Assembly: GCF_000312045.1 (NCBI RefSeq)
Contig: NZ_HE978634.1
Coordinates: 1,027,281 to 1,091,280 of the forward strand
Origin: Noviherbaspirillum massiliense JC206
GTDB taxonomy: Bacteria; Pseudomonadota; Gammaproteobacteria; Burkholderiales; Burkholderiaceae_D
Reading direction: 5' to 3'
Length of the DNA: 64,000 nucleotides
The translations under genes and the position numbers were made by a program. Every line of letters begins with the position of its first letter. Within the stretch, counting starts at the first letter, position 1. This document shows positions 44,332-52,967 of the stretch, piece after piece. The notes beneath the pieces were generated by a model, which was not told the origin of the DNA, searched no databases, and saw only the letters and a list, made by a program, of their open reading frames with translations.

Positions 44332-44817
44332 ATGCAAACCATCCTTGGTTCCGTCAGGCAGGCACTGGTTTCGGGTACCGTTGCGGCAGCTACTACCAGC
44401 CTTGCGGCAGCGCTGGCTGGCAAGCGCGAGACCGGTTCATATGTAGCCCCTTTGAATGCAACCAGTCATATCATCTGGGGCGATCAAGAGGCAAGGCAGA
44501 ATGACACGTCATTCAAGTACACCCTGACGGGCGTCCTGCTTAACTATGGAGCAGGAATATTCTGGGCTGCATTCTATGAGAGATGGTTTGGCAGAGGCGG
44601 GCATCCGGATGCACAGCGCTCGCTGTCGAGGCCGCTGATCGGCGCGGCAGTCGTGACTGCCGGCGCCTATCTCACCGATTACTACCTAGTGCCGAAACGC
44701 TTCACCCCGGGCTACGAATTGCGCCTGTCAGGCAAATCGCTGCTGGCAATTTATGGAGCGCTGGCGTTAGGCCTTGCCATGCGTGATATGAGAGCAGACA
44801 TCAGGGCAGGCACCTGA
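44332..44817 (+). CDS. Integral membrane protein of unknown function
   Basis: A 161-aa protein with three to four predicted helices (VSGTVAAATTSLAAALAG, LTGVLLNYGAGIFWAAFYE, PLIGAAVVTAGAYLTDYYLV, LLAIYGALALGLAM). There is no signal peptide. The ATG at 44332 lacks a strong ribosome-binding site. Similar proteins occur in rhizobia and Burkholderiales; no role is known. It is followed, after about 90 bp, by the convergent tRNA-Lys terminator. Confidence 0.7.
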   Translation: MQTILGSVRQALVSGTVAAATTSLAAALAGKRETGSYVAPLNATSHIIWGDQEARQNDTSFKYTLTGVLLNYGAGIFWAAFYERWFGRGGHPDAQRSLSRPLIGAAVVTAGAYLTDYYLVPKRFTPGYELRLSGKSLLAIYGALALGLAMRDMRADIRAGT

Positions 44818-44904
44818 TGGGGCTCAGGTGCCGGCAAAGCTTATCAGACGATGCGCTTGGCGCTTGATGCAAAGCCACGACAAGTTCACGTACAGCCCAT
44901 AAAC

Positions 44905-44933
44905 AAAAAGCCCAGCTTGCGCTGGGCTTTTTG
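44905..44933 (-). terminator. Terminator of the tRNA-Lys transcript (bidirectional)
   Basis: AAAAAGCCCAGC and GCTGGGCTTTTT close a TTGC loop. T-runs exist in both directions, so it can end the minus-strand tRNA transcript and plus-strand readthrough from the membrane protein gene. Confidence 0.9.
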
Positions 44934-44941
44934 TGGTTGTC

Positions 44942-45017
44942 TGGTGGGTCGTGCAAGATTCGAACTTGCGACCAACGGATTAAAAGTCCGCTGCTCTACC
45001 GGCTGAGCTAACGACCC
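44942..45017 (-). tRNA. tRNA-Lys (anticodon UUU)
   Basis: A 76-nt tRNA including encoded CCA. The acceptor stem GGGTCGT pairs with ACGACCC, the D arm is GCTC/GAGC, the anticodon loop is CTTTTAA with TTT at 44984-44982, and the T arm has GTTCGAATC. It has its own promoter and terminator and lies directly downstream of cpoB. Confidence 0.97.
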
Positions 45018-45034
45018 GTCAACGAAAGAACAAG

Positions 45035-45064
45035 ATTATAAAGAGCTTTTAGGGATCCTGTCAA
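45035..45064 (-). promoter_or_regulatory. Consensus sigma70 promoter for tRNA-Lys
   Basis: On the minus strand TTGACA (45064-45059) and TATAAT (45040-45035) are both perfect and spaced 18 bp, ending 17 bp before the tRNA start. The tRNA is therefore transcribed independently of the Tol-Pal operon. Confidence 0.9.
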
Positions 45065-45071
45065 ATATGTT

Positions 45072-45101
45072 GATGCAAAAAATCGATTTATTTTTTGCAT
45101 C
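45072..45101. repeat. Perfect 12-bp inverted repeat between cpoB and tRNA-Lys
   Basis: GATGCAAAAAAT (45072-45083) and ATTTTTTGCATC (45090-45101) surround a 6-nt spacer. A second, GC-rich pair (GTCGTGGC 45104-45111 and GCCACGAC 45122-45129) lies next to it on the cpoB side. Together they may end the Tol-Pal mRNA or bind a regulator just upstream of the tRNA promoter. Confidence 0.7.
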
Positions 45102-45152
45102 CAGTCGTGGCTCATTGTCGGGCCACGACGTGGACACAAGAGGTACAACCAC

Positions 45153-45902
45153 TTACCGCAATGATGCCAGTCGCTCCTTGGCAGTTTGTGCCGCAGGCGA
45201 GTCGGGATATTGCGCTGCAAGAGTTTCCAGCGTCTTCTTCGCCGCCGGTTTGTCCTTCAACTCCAGGTAGCAGCTCGCGATGTTCAGCAGCGCATCTGCC
45301 GCCTTCGGACTATCCGGATAATTCTTGACGACTACCTGTTGAGCAGCAATCGCGTTACGGTAATCGCGCTGCGCATAATAGGTGTTGCCGAGCCAGTACT
45401 GGGCTGATGCCATCAGTCCAGACTGCGGATAGCGGCGCGTGAAGTCATAAAACGATGCGCCCGCGTTCTTGTAGTCACCTGCCTTGAAATAGGCAAGCGC
45501 TGCGTCATAGGCGCTTTGCTCGCCCGGCGCGATGCTTACTTCCTTGCCGTCGACGTTCACCTTCTGTGGCTCCACCTTGCGCAGGCGGGTGTCAAGGTCG
45601 GTATAGAAATCCTTCTGACGCCGCTGGACGTTGGCCAGCTCATTGGTCAGCACCTCGATCTCGCCACGCAGTTTCGCGATTTCCTGACGCAGCTGCTCGT
45701 TCTGATTGATAAGCTCGAGGTTGCTCGTCTTGTCCGATTTGACGTTGATCTCGCTCTGCATGTTGTCCAGCCGCTTGCGGATGTCGAGGATGGCCTGACG
45801 TGCCTCGTCATCCGCAAACAGGGCTGCATTCGCATGCAGAGGGGCGTAAGAAAAAGCGGCCATGAAGGCCGCAGCAATGGAACTCTTGAGAAGTCTGTTC
45901 AT
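45153..45902 (-). CDS. cpoB: Tol-Pal system protein CpoB (YbgF)
   Basis: A 249-aa periplasmic protein. The signal peptide (about 1-26, ending ANA) is followed by a coiled-coil trimerisation region (about 30-100, SNLELINQNEQLRQEIAKLR) and TPR repeats (about 128-245, YDAALAYFKAGDYKNAGASF, YWLGNTYYAQRDYRNAI). CpoB links Tol-Pal constriction with peptidoglycan synthesis by PBP1b at the septum. It starts 2 bp after the pal stop. Last gene of the Tol-Pal operon. Confidence 0.95.
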   Translation of the reverse strand: MNRLLKSSIAAAFMAAFSYAPLHANAALFADDEARQAILDIRKRLDNMQSEINVKSDKTSNLELINQNEQLRQEIAKLRGEIEVLTNELANVQRRQKDFYTDLDTRLRKVEPQKVNVDGKEVSIAPGEQSAYDAALAYFKAGDYKNAGASFYDFTRRYPQSGLMASAQYWLGNTYYAQRDYRNAIAAQQVVVKNYPDSPKAADALLNIASCYLELKDKPAAKKTLETLAAQYPDSPAAQTAKERLASLR

Positions 45903-45904
45903 GG

Positions 45905-46426
45905 TTATTGATAAACGATGTCAGCGCGGCGATTCTCGGCCCAGGAGGCTTCGTCGCTACCAGTCGCCTTCGGCTTTTCCTTTCCGAAGGAAACCGCTTC
46001 CATTTGGGTCTCGGCTACGCCAAGCGCGGAGAGCGACTTGCGTACGGCTTCGGCGCGCTTCTGGCCGAGAGCGAGGTTGTATTCGGCGCCGCCGCGTTCA
46101 TCGGTATTGCCCTGGATGACGATCTTGCGGCCCTTATTGGCAGCCAGATATTTTGCATGGGCTTGCACTACCGGCGCGAAGTCGTTCTTGACGACGTAGC
46201 TGTCGTAATCGAAGTAGACGCTGCGCTTGGCCAGCACGCCGTTCGGATCTTTCAGCGGATCGGTGGCGCCGGCATTGACGGTGCCGACGGTACGGGAATC
46301 GGTGTTGGTTTGTGCAGCGGGGGTACGGTCTTCGACTTTGGCTTTATCGTCGAGTGGAACCGACGAGCAGGCAGCCAGGAGGGCAGCGCTGGAAAGGATG
46401 AGGGCAAGAGTCGTGGTGGAACGCAT
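45905..46426 (-). CDS. pal: Peptidoglycan-associated lipoprotein Pal
   Basis: A 173-aa outer-membrane lipoprotein. The lipobox LLAAC lies near residue 20. The C-terminal OmpA-like domain (about 65-170) has YFDYDSYVVKND, IQGNTDERGGAEYNLALGQK, RAEAV and LSALGVAETQME, and binds the peptidoglycan peptide. It interacts with TolB and completes the Tol-Pal envelope machine. It follows tolB after 45 bp. Confidence 0.97.
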   Translation of the reverse strand: MRSTTTLALILSSAALLAACSSVPLDDKAKVEDRTPAAQTNTDSRTVGTVNAGATDPLKDPNGVLAKRSVYFDYDSYVVKNDFAPVVQAHAKYLAANKGRKIVIQGNTDERGGAEYNLALGQKRAEAVRKSLSALGVAETQMEAVSFGKEKPKATGSDEASWAENRRADIVYQ

Positions 46427-46471
46427 CAGTTTCTCCTAATTAGTGATGATGGTAAATGTTGCAAAGGCGAA

Positions 46472-47743
46472 TTATTTCATAAATGGGCCCCATGTGGGCT
46501 CCCGAATGTCGCCAGCCTGGGTCGTCAATGTGGTTTTTACGCGTCCGTCCACCGACACGACTGCAAGCGCGCCCCGGCGGCCGGACTCCGTGGCATACAG
46601 AATGTATCTGCTGTTCGGGGCAAAGCTCGGCGACTCGTCCCTGCCGCTATCGGTCAGACGCTGTTCCTGGCCGCTCGCCAGATCCAGTGCATAAAGCTGA
46701 AATCCTCCGTCGCGCCGCGAGATGTAGGCCAGGGTCTTCCCGTCGGGCGAGATGCGGGGGCTGATGTTGTAGCTGCCGCTGAAGGTCACGCGCTGGGGTT
46801 CGCCGCCGTTGACGCCCATCTTGTATATCTGCGGGCCGCCGCTGCGGTCACTGGTGAAATAAATGGCTTGCCCGTCCGGTGAAAATTGCGGCTCGGTGTC
46901 GATGCCATTGCTGTACGTCAGGCGGCGCAGGCCCGAGCCGTCGGCATTGGCGATGAAGATCTGGGTCAGCCCTTCACGCGACAGTGCCAGGGCGATCCTG
47001 CTGCCGTCGGGCGACCAGGCCGGCGCCGAGTTGCTGCCCTTGTAATTCGCAACTACGGTGCGCTGGCGGGTCGTCAGGTTCTGCACGAAGACCACCGGCT
47101 TCTTGTTCTCGAACGAGACATAGGCGAGTTTCGTACCATCGGGCGACCAGGCCGGGGAAATGATCGGCTCGGGCGAGCGCAGTGCCACTTGCACGCCCTC
47201 GCCATCGGAATCGGCGACTTCCAGACGATATTCGCGACCGATCTTCGTGACATAGGCGATGCGGGTCGCAAACGGGCCGCGCACGCCGAGCAGCTTCTCG
47301 TAGATGTCGTCGGAAATCTTGTGGGCGGCGAGCCGGACGCGGTCGGGACCGGCGGCCTGTCCAAAGCCGGACAACTGGGTCGACTTGAGCGGGTCCAGCA
47401 GCTTGTATCGCACGTCGTAGCGGCCGTCTGCGAGACGCTGCACGCTGCCCACGACCAGGGCATCCGCGCCGCGCGCCTTCCATTCATCGTAATTGACCGG
47501 CGTGGTTTCGGACATCACATTGCCGGTATCGATGATCTTGAAGTAGCCGCTGCGGGCCAGGTCGGCCTTGATGATCGCCGTCACCTGTTGCGGCGCGACC
47601 GATTCGTTGGCAAAGCCTGCAATGGCGATCGGGATCTGGTTCGCGCCGACGCCGGAAATTTCCACTCGCAACTGGGCATGGGCGAGGGCAGACATCATCA
47701 GTAGGACTGCTGCGATACTGCGTAGAAAAGTGGCTTTCATCAT
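46472..47743 (-). CDS. tolB: Tol-Pal periplasmic protein TolB
   Basis: A 423-aa periplasmic protein. A signal peptide (about 1-23, ending AHA) is followed by the N-terminal domain (about 25-165) and a six-bladed beta-propeller with repeated PAWSPDGTKLAYVS-type blades (ISPAWSPDG, APAWSPDG, PQFSPDG, ISPRISPDG). TolB binds Pal and, through its N-terminus, TolA. Normal length. It begins 3 bp after tolA. Confidence 0.97.
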   Translation of the reverse strand: MMKATFLRSIAAVLLMMSALAHAQLRVEISGVGANQIPIAIAGFANESVAPQQVTAIIKADLARSGYFKIIDTGNVMSETTPVNYDEWKARGADALVVGSVQRLADGRYDVRYKLLDPLKSTQLSGFGQAAGPDRVRLAAHKISDDIYEKLLGVRGPFATRIAYVTKIGREYRLEVADSDGEGVQVALRSPEPIISPAWSPDGTKLAYVSFENKKPVVFVQNLTTRQRTVVANYKGSNSAPAWSPDGSRIALALSREGLTQIFIANADGSGLRRLTYSNGIDTEPQFSPDGQAIYFTSDRSGGPQIYKMGVNGGEPQRVTFSGSYNISPRISPDGKTLAYISRRDGGFQLYALDLASGQEQRLTDSGRDESPSFAPNSRYILYATESGRRGALAVVSVDGRVKTTLTTQAGDIREPTWGPFMK

Positions 47744-47746
47744 GGC

Positions 47747-48670
47747 TTATTGGTCTTTCGGTTTTTGCGACACGGTGAGGCTCGACGGAACGGAACCGGA
47801 CTTATCGCGCGGGAAGGGTTGCGACTTTTCAATGGCTCGCAACACTGCATCGTCAAAGCCGGGCACGCCCGAGGATTTTAACTTGCGGGGAGTTCCTCTC
47901 AATGACCCGTCCGGCAGCAACTCGACGGTATATTCCACAGCCGGGTTGCCGCTCAGGTCTTCCGGGACATTGAATATGGTGTTCGATTTGATCTTGGCAG
48001 CGATACGGCCGACGTAGTTGGCATCGGCACGGCCACCCTGCGCCTGGTGTGCGTCGCCGGTACCGCCCAGGCCGGCAGTCATGCGCTTGAGGTTTTCCTC
48101 GCGCATTTTTGCCATCTGCTTCTCGTAGGCTTCCTCTTCCTGCCTGCGCTTGGCCTCAGCCAGGGCTTTCTTTTCCTTTTCAGCCTTTTCCTTTTTTGCC
48201 TGCTCTTCGGCTTCCTGCTTCTTGCGCTTGGCAATCTCTTCCTTCTCACGCTTCAGCTTTTCCTGGCGTGCCTCTTCTTCCTTCTGCTTCTGCTTGGCCA
48301 GGCGCTCAGCTTCCTCTTGCTCACGCTTTTTCTGTTCCAGCGCCTTGCGCTTCTTCTCCTGCTCGAGCGCGATATCCGGCTTCTGAACAGGCGGCTCGGT
48401 GACCGTCGGTTTCGGGATCTCCTTGACGGGCGGTTCCGGTTCGGGCTGCTTGGGCGGCTTGGGCGGCTGGGGTTCGGGGGTCGGCTGGGGAGCCGCCTCG
48501 CGCGGCTGCGGGCTCCAGACTTCCGCCTCAATCGTCATCGGCGTTTCATTCTGCCAGCGCACGCCGATCCACAGGAAAACCAGCAGAGCGACATGCACCA
48601 AGGTCGCCAGCAGGATTGCCCGCCAACGGCCTGGTTCCTTGGGAACGCGATAAAGAGTTGCGTCAGTCAT
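47747..48670 (-). CDS. tolA: Tol-Pal protein TolA (TonB-like)
   Basis: A 307-aa inner-membrane protein. An N-terminal helix (about 18-38, AILLATLVHVALLVFLWIGV) anchors it; then a Pro-rich region, a long Lys/Glu/Ala helix (about 100-200) and a C-terminal globular domain (about 220-305, YVGRIAAKIKSNTIF, PAVEYTVELLPDGSLRG) that contacts Pal/TolB. It transmits proton-motive-force energy from TolQR across the periplasm. It lies 22 bp after tolR. Confidence 0.95.
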   Translation of the reverse strand: MTDATLYRVPKEPGRWRAILLATLVHVALLVFLWIGVRWQNETPMTIEAEVWSPQPREAAPQPTPEPQPPKPPKQPEPEPPVKEIPKPTVTEPPVQKPDIALEQEKKRKALEQKKREQEEAERLAKQKQKEEEARQEKLKREKEEIAKRKKQEAEEQAKKEKAEKEKKALAEAKRRQEEEAYEKQMAKMREENLKRMTAGLGGTGDAHQAQGGRADANYVGRIAAKIKSNTIFNVPEDLSGNPAVEYTVELLPDGSLRGTPRKLKSSGVPGFDDAVLRAIEKSQPFPRDKSGSVPSSLTVSQKPKDQ

Positions 48671-48692
48671 AGAGTTCAGGCTTGCCTCTTAC

Positions 48693-49127
48693 CTATTGCT
48701 TGGTTGCCAGCCCCACACGCTCGATGCCGAGTTTTTTGGCTTCCGAAATCACCTGGATCACCTCGTCATACTTGATGTCCTTGTCCGCCGAAATCATCAG
48801 CGGCATCTCCGGATTGTCCTCGTGCAGGGCCTGCAGCTTTTGCACCAGAGCCTTGCGGCTGGCGGCAACCTCGTCTTTCGAATTGCTGCCCTTCTTGCCA
48901 TTGATGCGGATACTTGATGTGGTGTCGGGCTTCAGCGTGACCTGGATGTATTCGGTTGGCGGCAACGCCGACTTGGCAGCGGTCGGTACATTGATCATGC
49001 CGGGATTGGCCATCGGCGTCGCCACCATGAAGATCACCAGCAGCACCAGCATCACGTCGATATAGGGAACGACGTTGATCTCGGACTTGAACTTGCGGCC
49101 ACGTCCGCCGCGCATCGAGCTAGCCAT
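48693..49127 (-). CDS. tolR: Tol-Pal inner-membrane protein TolR
   Basis: A 144-aa ExbD/TolR protein. The N-terminal helix (about 17-38, INVVPYIDVMLVLLVIFMVA) contains the essential proton-path Asp in YIDVMLVLL. The remainder is a periplasmic domain (ISADKDIKYDEVIQVISEAK). Works with TolQ as the ion-driven motor. Its ATG overlaps the tolQ stop by one base. Confidence 0.96.
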   Translation of the reverse strand: MASSMRGGRGRKFKSEINVVPYIDVMLVLLVIFMVATPMANPGMINVPTAAKSALPPTEYIQVTLKPDTTSSIRINGKKGSNSKDEVAASRKALVQKLQALHEDNPEMPLMISADKDIKYDEVIQVISEAKKLGIERVGLATKQ

Positions 49128-49825
49128 CAGTGCGCCTGCCGCTGCAAGATATTGGAAAATTCTTCGATGAAGCTTTCAAAGCGTATTGCCAGCCGGTCGA
49201 TATCGTGCGAATACCGGTTGAAAGCAACCACAGCCGGGATCGCTGCAAACAGGCCGATTGCCGTCGCCACCAGCGCTTCCGCGATGCCGGGTGCCACGGA
49301 CGCCAGTGTGGCCTGCTGCACATTGGCCAGGCCGCGGAAGGCGTTCATGATACCCCACACGGTACCGAACAGGCCCACATACGGCGAGACCGAGCCTACG
49401 GAGGCAAGGAAGGCGAGATGCGATTCGAGCGCATCCATTTCGCGCTGATAGGCAGCCCGCATGGCGCGACGGGCCCCGTCGATCATGCTGGCAGGGTCGC
49501 CTCCGCCCTTGCCTGCAAACGAGGCCTTGGCCTTGATGAATTCGCTCATGCCGGATTCGAAAATCCGTTCCAGGGCTCCGCTGCTGTTGTTGTGACGGCG
49601 ATTCGAGGTTGCGTCCTCGTACAAGGCATTCAGATTGCCACCGGACCAGAAGGTGCGCTCGAATTCCTCCGTCTGCACGCGCGCGCTGCGGATCGCGAAC
49701 ATTTTGCGGAAGATATAGGTCCAGCTCATGATCGACACCAGCATAAGCAGCGCCATGACGAGCTTGACCAGCAGGGAAGCGTTGGAGATAAGGGCGAGAA
49801 ACGAAAGATCTTGTGTGACGGTCAT
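49127..49825 (-). CDS. tolQ: Tol-Pal inner-membrane protein TolQ
   Basis: A 232-aa ExbB/TolQ/MotA-type protein with three transmembrane helices (about 13-35, 140-160, 175-197) and the conserved LFGTVWGIMNAFRGLA and PGIAEALVATAIGLFAAIPA. It forms the stator pentamer around TolR. Translation of tolR is coupled by a one-base overlap. It lies 79 bp after ybgC; tolQ may have an extra promoter in this gap. Confidence 0.97.
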   Translation of the reverse strand: MTVTQDLSFLALISNASLLVKLVMALLMLVSIMSWTYIFRKMFAIRSARVQTEEFERTFWSGGNLNALYEDATSNRRHNNSSGALERIFESGMSEFIKAKASFAGKGGGDPASMIDGARRAMRAAYQREMDALESHLAFLASVGSVSPYVGLFGTVWGIMNAFRGLANVQQATLASVAPGIAEALVATAIGLFAAIPAVVAFNRYSHDIDRLAIRFESFIEEFSNILQRQAH

Positions 49826-49904
49826 GAAATGTCTTCTTATGCTGCTGAAGGGCAGAATTGTATCTGCAAAGAACGCTTATGAAAGCCTTTAATGCATGAC
49901 GGCC

Positions 49905-50336
49905 TTATGCAGACGGCTTGTCACGCGTTTTTATGCTTGCCAATACGGCATCCGGCATCGGGCTGGGACGGAAGTGCACACTGTCCACGCAGCCGACCTT
50001 GATCCGGCCGCTGGCGAGCAGTTGCGCTTCCGTTCCGTTGACGCGCCACGCCTCCTGAAAAAAGTGCACCGAAGCACGTCCGAGCTTTTCGACCACGACG
50101 GAAAGTTTCAGTTCATCATCTAATTTCGCCGGAGCATGATAATCGACGGCGGTGCTCTTCACGACGAACATAACCTGGTGCGACTGCACTAAAGCCTGCT
50201 GGCTGATGCCTGCCGCGCGCAGCCACTCGGTGCGCGCGCGTTCGAAAAACTTCAGATAGTTCGCGTAAAAAACGACTCCGCCAGTGTCAGTGTCCTCGTA
50301 ATAGACGCGCACCGGCCAGATGAAATCAGCCTGCAT
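49905..50336 (-). CDS. ybgC: Tol-Pal-associated acyl-CoA thioesterase YbgC
   Basis: A 143-aa hotdog-fold thioesterase. The motif YYEDTDTGGVVFYANYLKFF carries the catalytic Asp, and RARTEW follows. YbgC hydrolyses acyl-CoA/ACP thioesters and is regularly the first gene of the tol-pal cluster. The stop is 79 bp before tolQ; the ATG is 3 bp after the SDR gene stop. Confidence 0.96.
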   Translation of the reverse strand: MQADFIWPVRVYYEDTDTGGVVFYANYLKFFERARTEWLRAAGISQQALVQSHQVMFVVKSTAVDYHAPAKLDDELKLSVVVEKLGRASVHFFQEAWRVNGTEAQLLASGRIKVGCVDSVHFRPSPMPDAVLASIKTRDKPSA

Positions 50337-50339
50337 GCC

Positions 50340-51086
50340 CTAGATGTTCCGCTTGATCGTGAATGGCGAAAAGCCCTGGCAGGTAGGCATCATCTCGATG
50401 TAGTTGATGTTCACATGCGGAGGCAGGGTGGCGATCCAGTACGCGGCTTCCGCAATATCGCTAGCCGTCAGCGGCACCGTGCCTTCATAGACTTTCGCCG
50501 CGGCGGCATCGTCCTTCAGGCGCACGTTCGAAAATTCCGTGCCGCCGCAGAGGCCCGGCGCGATATTGGTTGCACGCACGCCGGTGCCAACCAGGTCGGC
50601 CCGCAGGTTCAGGGTGAACTGGTCGACGAAGGCCTTGGTCGCGCCATAGACATTGCCGCCCGGGTAGGGATAGGCGCCGGCAACCGAACCGATATTGATT
50701 ACCATGCCGGAGCCACGCGCCACCATGGCGGGCAGGATCGAATGGGTCATCGTCACCAGGCCCTTGCAGTTGGTGTCGATCATGGTTTCCCACTCCTCGA
50801 GCGAGGCCTTGTGCGCCGGTTCGATCCCGAGTGCAAGGCCGGCATTGTTGATCAGGACATCGATGTTCCGCCAATCCGCCGGCAGGGCGGCAAGCGCCTG
50901 CTGGATCGATGCCTTGTCGCTGACATCCATGGCGACCGGCAGCAGCGACCCGCCCAGTTCTGCCGCCAGTGCATCCAGCCGCTCCTTGCGGCGGCCGGCA
51001 GCGATCACCCTGTGACCATGCCTGATGAATTTGCGGGCCATTTCGGTGCCGAAGCCTGAGGTCGCACCTGTGACGAGGACGAGCAT
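50340..51086 (-). CDS. ydfG: YdfG-like short-chain dehydrogenase/reductase
   Basis: A 248-aa SDR oxidoreductase. Seen are NADP-binding TGATSGFG (about 6-13), NNAGLALG, the catalytic Ser in INIGSVAGAYPYPGG and YGATK (YxxxK), and a C-terminus like E. coli YdfG, which reduces malonic semialdehyde and oxidises 3-hydroxy acids and L-allo-threonine. ATG 51086 follows an AAGGAAGG site. It is only 3 bp from ybgC and thus appears to head the Tol-Pal operon here. Confidence 0.88.
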   Translation of the reverse strand: MLVLVTGATSGFGTEMARKFIRHGHRVIAAGRRKERLDALAAELGGSLLPVAMDVSDKASIQQALAALPADWRNIDVLINNAGLALGIEPAHKASLEEWETMIDTNCKGLVTMTHSILPAMVARGSGMVINIGSVAGAYPYPGGNVYGATKAFVDQFTLNLRADLVGTGVRATNIAPGLCGGTEFSNVRLKDDAAAAKVYEGTVPLTASDIAEAAYWIATLPPHVNINYIEMMPTCQGFSPFTIKRNI

Positions 51087-51181
51087 GAACCTTCCTTTTC
51101 TCGGTATATTTGCCAGAAGCCAAAATTGTAGCCGAAAGGCGTTGCGCCCCGCACCCTTGCGCCTGCCGCCGGGGACCAATC

Positions 51182-51210
51182 TTGCTGAAAACGGCCCGCT
51201 ATCTTACAAT
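51182..51210 (+). promoter_or_regulatory. Sigma70 promoter of glyA
   Basis: TTGCTG (51182-51187) and TACAAT (51205-51210) with a 17-bp spacer lie just before the riboswitch. Transcription would start near 51217, immediately upstream of the aptamer's first stem. Confidence 0.75.
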
Positions 51211-51224
51211 TTGCTACCATTTTG

Positions 51225-51347
51225 TCTCACGTAACTGGCGACAGCCGGGCACCGATGCCGGCACAAGGTGGACACCCACCGGGGAACGTGAGATTTCAAT
51301 AGCCGTTCGCCTGGGCAGCCCAAATGGAATGCACGACTGAGGCTGCC
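51225..51347 (+). promoter_or_regulatory. ZTP/ZMP (pfl) riboswitch upstream of glyA
   Basis: The aptamer features match the pfl/ZTP class. P1 is TCTCACGT (51225-51232) with ACGTGAGA (51286-51293). Inside are AACTGGCG, the hairpin GGTGG/CCACC and GGGGA. The 3' conserved pseudoknot strand CGCCTGGGCA is at 51308-51317. An expression platform is visible: GGCAGCC (51314-51320), which overlaps the pseudoknot strand, can instead pair with GGCTGCC (51341-51347). No T-run follows, so control may be at translation or Rho level. The ligand ZMP/ZTP signals lack of 10-formyl-THF, consistent with a one-carbon gene downstream. Confidence 0.9.
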
Positions 51348-51413
51348 TCTCATCTTCCTGGCCTCATTCGATTTCGGCAAACCCTTTTGCACATTCAATC
51401 GATTGGAGTTTTC

Positions 51414-52658
51414 ATGTTCACGAAAGACCATACCATTGCCAAAGTCGATCCCGAGCTTTGGTCTGCGATCCAGCAGGAAAACAAGCGCCAGCAGGATCAC
51501 ATCGAACTGATCGCTTCCGAGAATTACACTTCGCCGGCAGTGATGGAGGCCCAGGGCTCGCAACTGACCAACAAGTATGCGGAAGGCTATCCCGGCAAGC
51601 GCTATTACGGCGGCTGCGAGTACGTCGACATCGCCGAGACGCTGGCGATCAACCGCCTGAAGGAGTTGTTCGGTGCGGAGGCCGCCAATGTGCAGCCGAA
51701 TTCCGGCTCCCAGGCCAACCAGGGCGTGTTCTTCGCCATGCTCAAGCCGGGCGATACCATCATGGGGATGTCGCTGGCCGAAGGCGGCCACCTGACCCAC
51801 GGCATGTCGCTCAACATGTCCGGCAAGTGGTTCAACGTCGTGTCCTACGGCCTGAACGACAAGGAAGAAATCGACTATGACGCGATGGAGCGCCTGGCAC
51901 GCGAGAAGAAGCCGAAGCTGATCATCGCCGGCGCATCTGCCTACTCCCTGCGCATCGACTTCGAGCGCTTTGCCCGCATTGCGAAAGAGGTCGGCGCCTA
52001 TTTCATGGTCGACATGGCCCACTATGCCGGCCTGATCGCTGCCGGCGTCTACCCGAACCCGGTGCCGCATGCCGACTTCGTGACCTCGACCACGCACAAG
52101 TCCCTGCGCGGTCCGCGCGGCGGCGTGATCCTGATGAAGGCCGAGCACGAGAAGGCGATCAATTCGGCGATCTTCCCCGGTATCCAGGGCGGCCCGCTGA
52201 TGCATGTCATCGCGGGCAAAGCGGTTGCCTTCAAGGAGGCGCTGACGCCGGAATTCAAGGCTTACCAGCAGCAGGTGGTCAAGAACGCCGACGCGCTGGC
52301 CAAGGCTTTGATCGCCCGTGGTCTGCGCATCGTATCCGGTCGCACCGAGTCGCACGTGATGCTGGTCGACCTGCGCGCCAAGAAGATCACCGGCAAGGAA
52401 GCGGAAGCCATCCTTGGATCAGCGCACATCACCTGCAACAAGAACGCGATTCCGAACGATCCGGAAAAGCCCTTCGTCACTTCCGGCATCCGTCTCGGCA
52501 GCCCGGCAATGACGACGCGCGGCTTCAAGGAAGCGGAAGCCACCAAAGTGGGCAATCTGATTGCCGACGTGCTCGACAATCCGCATGACCCGGCCACGAT
52601 CGAGCGGGTGAAGGCGGAGGTCCGGAAGCTGACCGAAGCTTTCCCGGTCTACGCCTGA
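51414..52658 (+). CDS. glyA: Serine hydroxymethyltransferase
   Basis: A 414-aa PLP enzyme converting serine and THF to glycine and 5,10-methylene-THF. Signatures are [43 protein letters not shown], the PLP lysine in [14 protein letters not shown], and [12 protein letters not shown]. Length is standard. ATG 51414 has a TTGGAG site; frames open upstream overlap the riboswitch. Expression is predicted to depend on the ZTP riboswitch, linking one-carbon status to production. nrdR follows. Confidence 0.98.
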   Translation: MFTKDHTIAKVDPELWSAIQQENKRQQDHIELIASENYTSPAVMEAQGSQLTNKYAEGYPGKRYYGGCEYVDIAETLAINRLKELFGAEAANVQPNSGSQANQGVFFAMLKPGDTIMGMSLAEGGHLTHGMSLNMSGKWFNVVSYGLNDKEEIDYDAMERLAREKKPKLIIAGASAYSLRIDFERFARIAKEVGAYFMVDMAHYAGLIAAGVYPNPVPHADFVTSTTHKSLRGPRGGVILMKAEHEKAINSAIFPGIQGGPLMHVIAGKAVAFKEALTPEFKAYQQQVVKNADALAKALIARGLRIVSGRTESHVMLVDLRAKKITGKEAEAILGSAHITCNKNAIPNDPEKPFVTSGIRLGSPAMTTRGFKEAEATKVGNLIADVLDNPHDPATIERVKAEVRKLTEAFPVYA

Positions 52659-52967
52659 GTCTCTGCAAGCCATGCACATGGGGCGGCCACATGCGGTCGT
52701 GCCATGTGCGAAAGCTGAAATACAAAACCTGTATTGCCCCGTTTGTGGAATTTCCGTAACACCATATTTATGGGATTGATCCTCGCAATCCCCTTTATTT
52801 ACAAGGCATTGCGGTTTTTTCGCCTGTATGACGCGCAAGGTGTCACACAGTGCGCGGCTTGATATTTTTTTAACGCGGCAACAGAATTCGCCGATCAATA
52901 ATTTGATGAAGCCGTGCGCCGCAAGCGGCACTATGCAGGACCAGTCTCAAGGATCACCTACATCGCC
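52659..52967. other. Intergenic region between glyA and nrdR
   Basis: These 309 bp begin with a long hairpin (GCACATGG/CCATGTGC arms near 52675 and 52710) lacking a T-run, followed by AT-rich DNA (about 52720-52890) likely to hold the nrdR promoter. No gene is seen. Confidence 0.5.
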
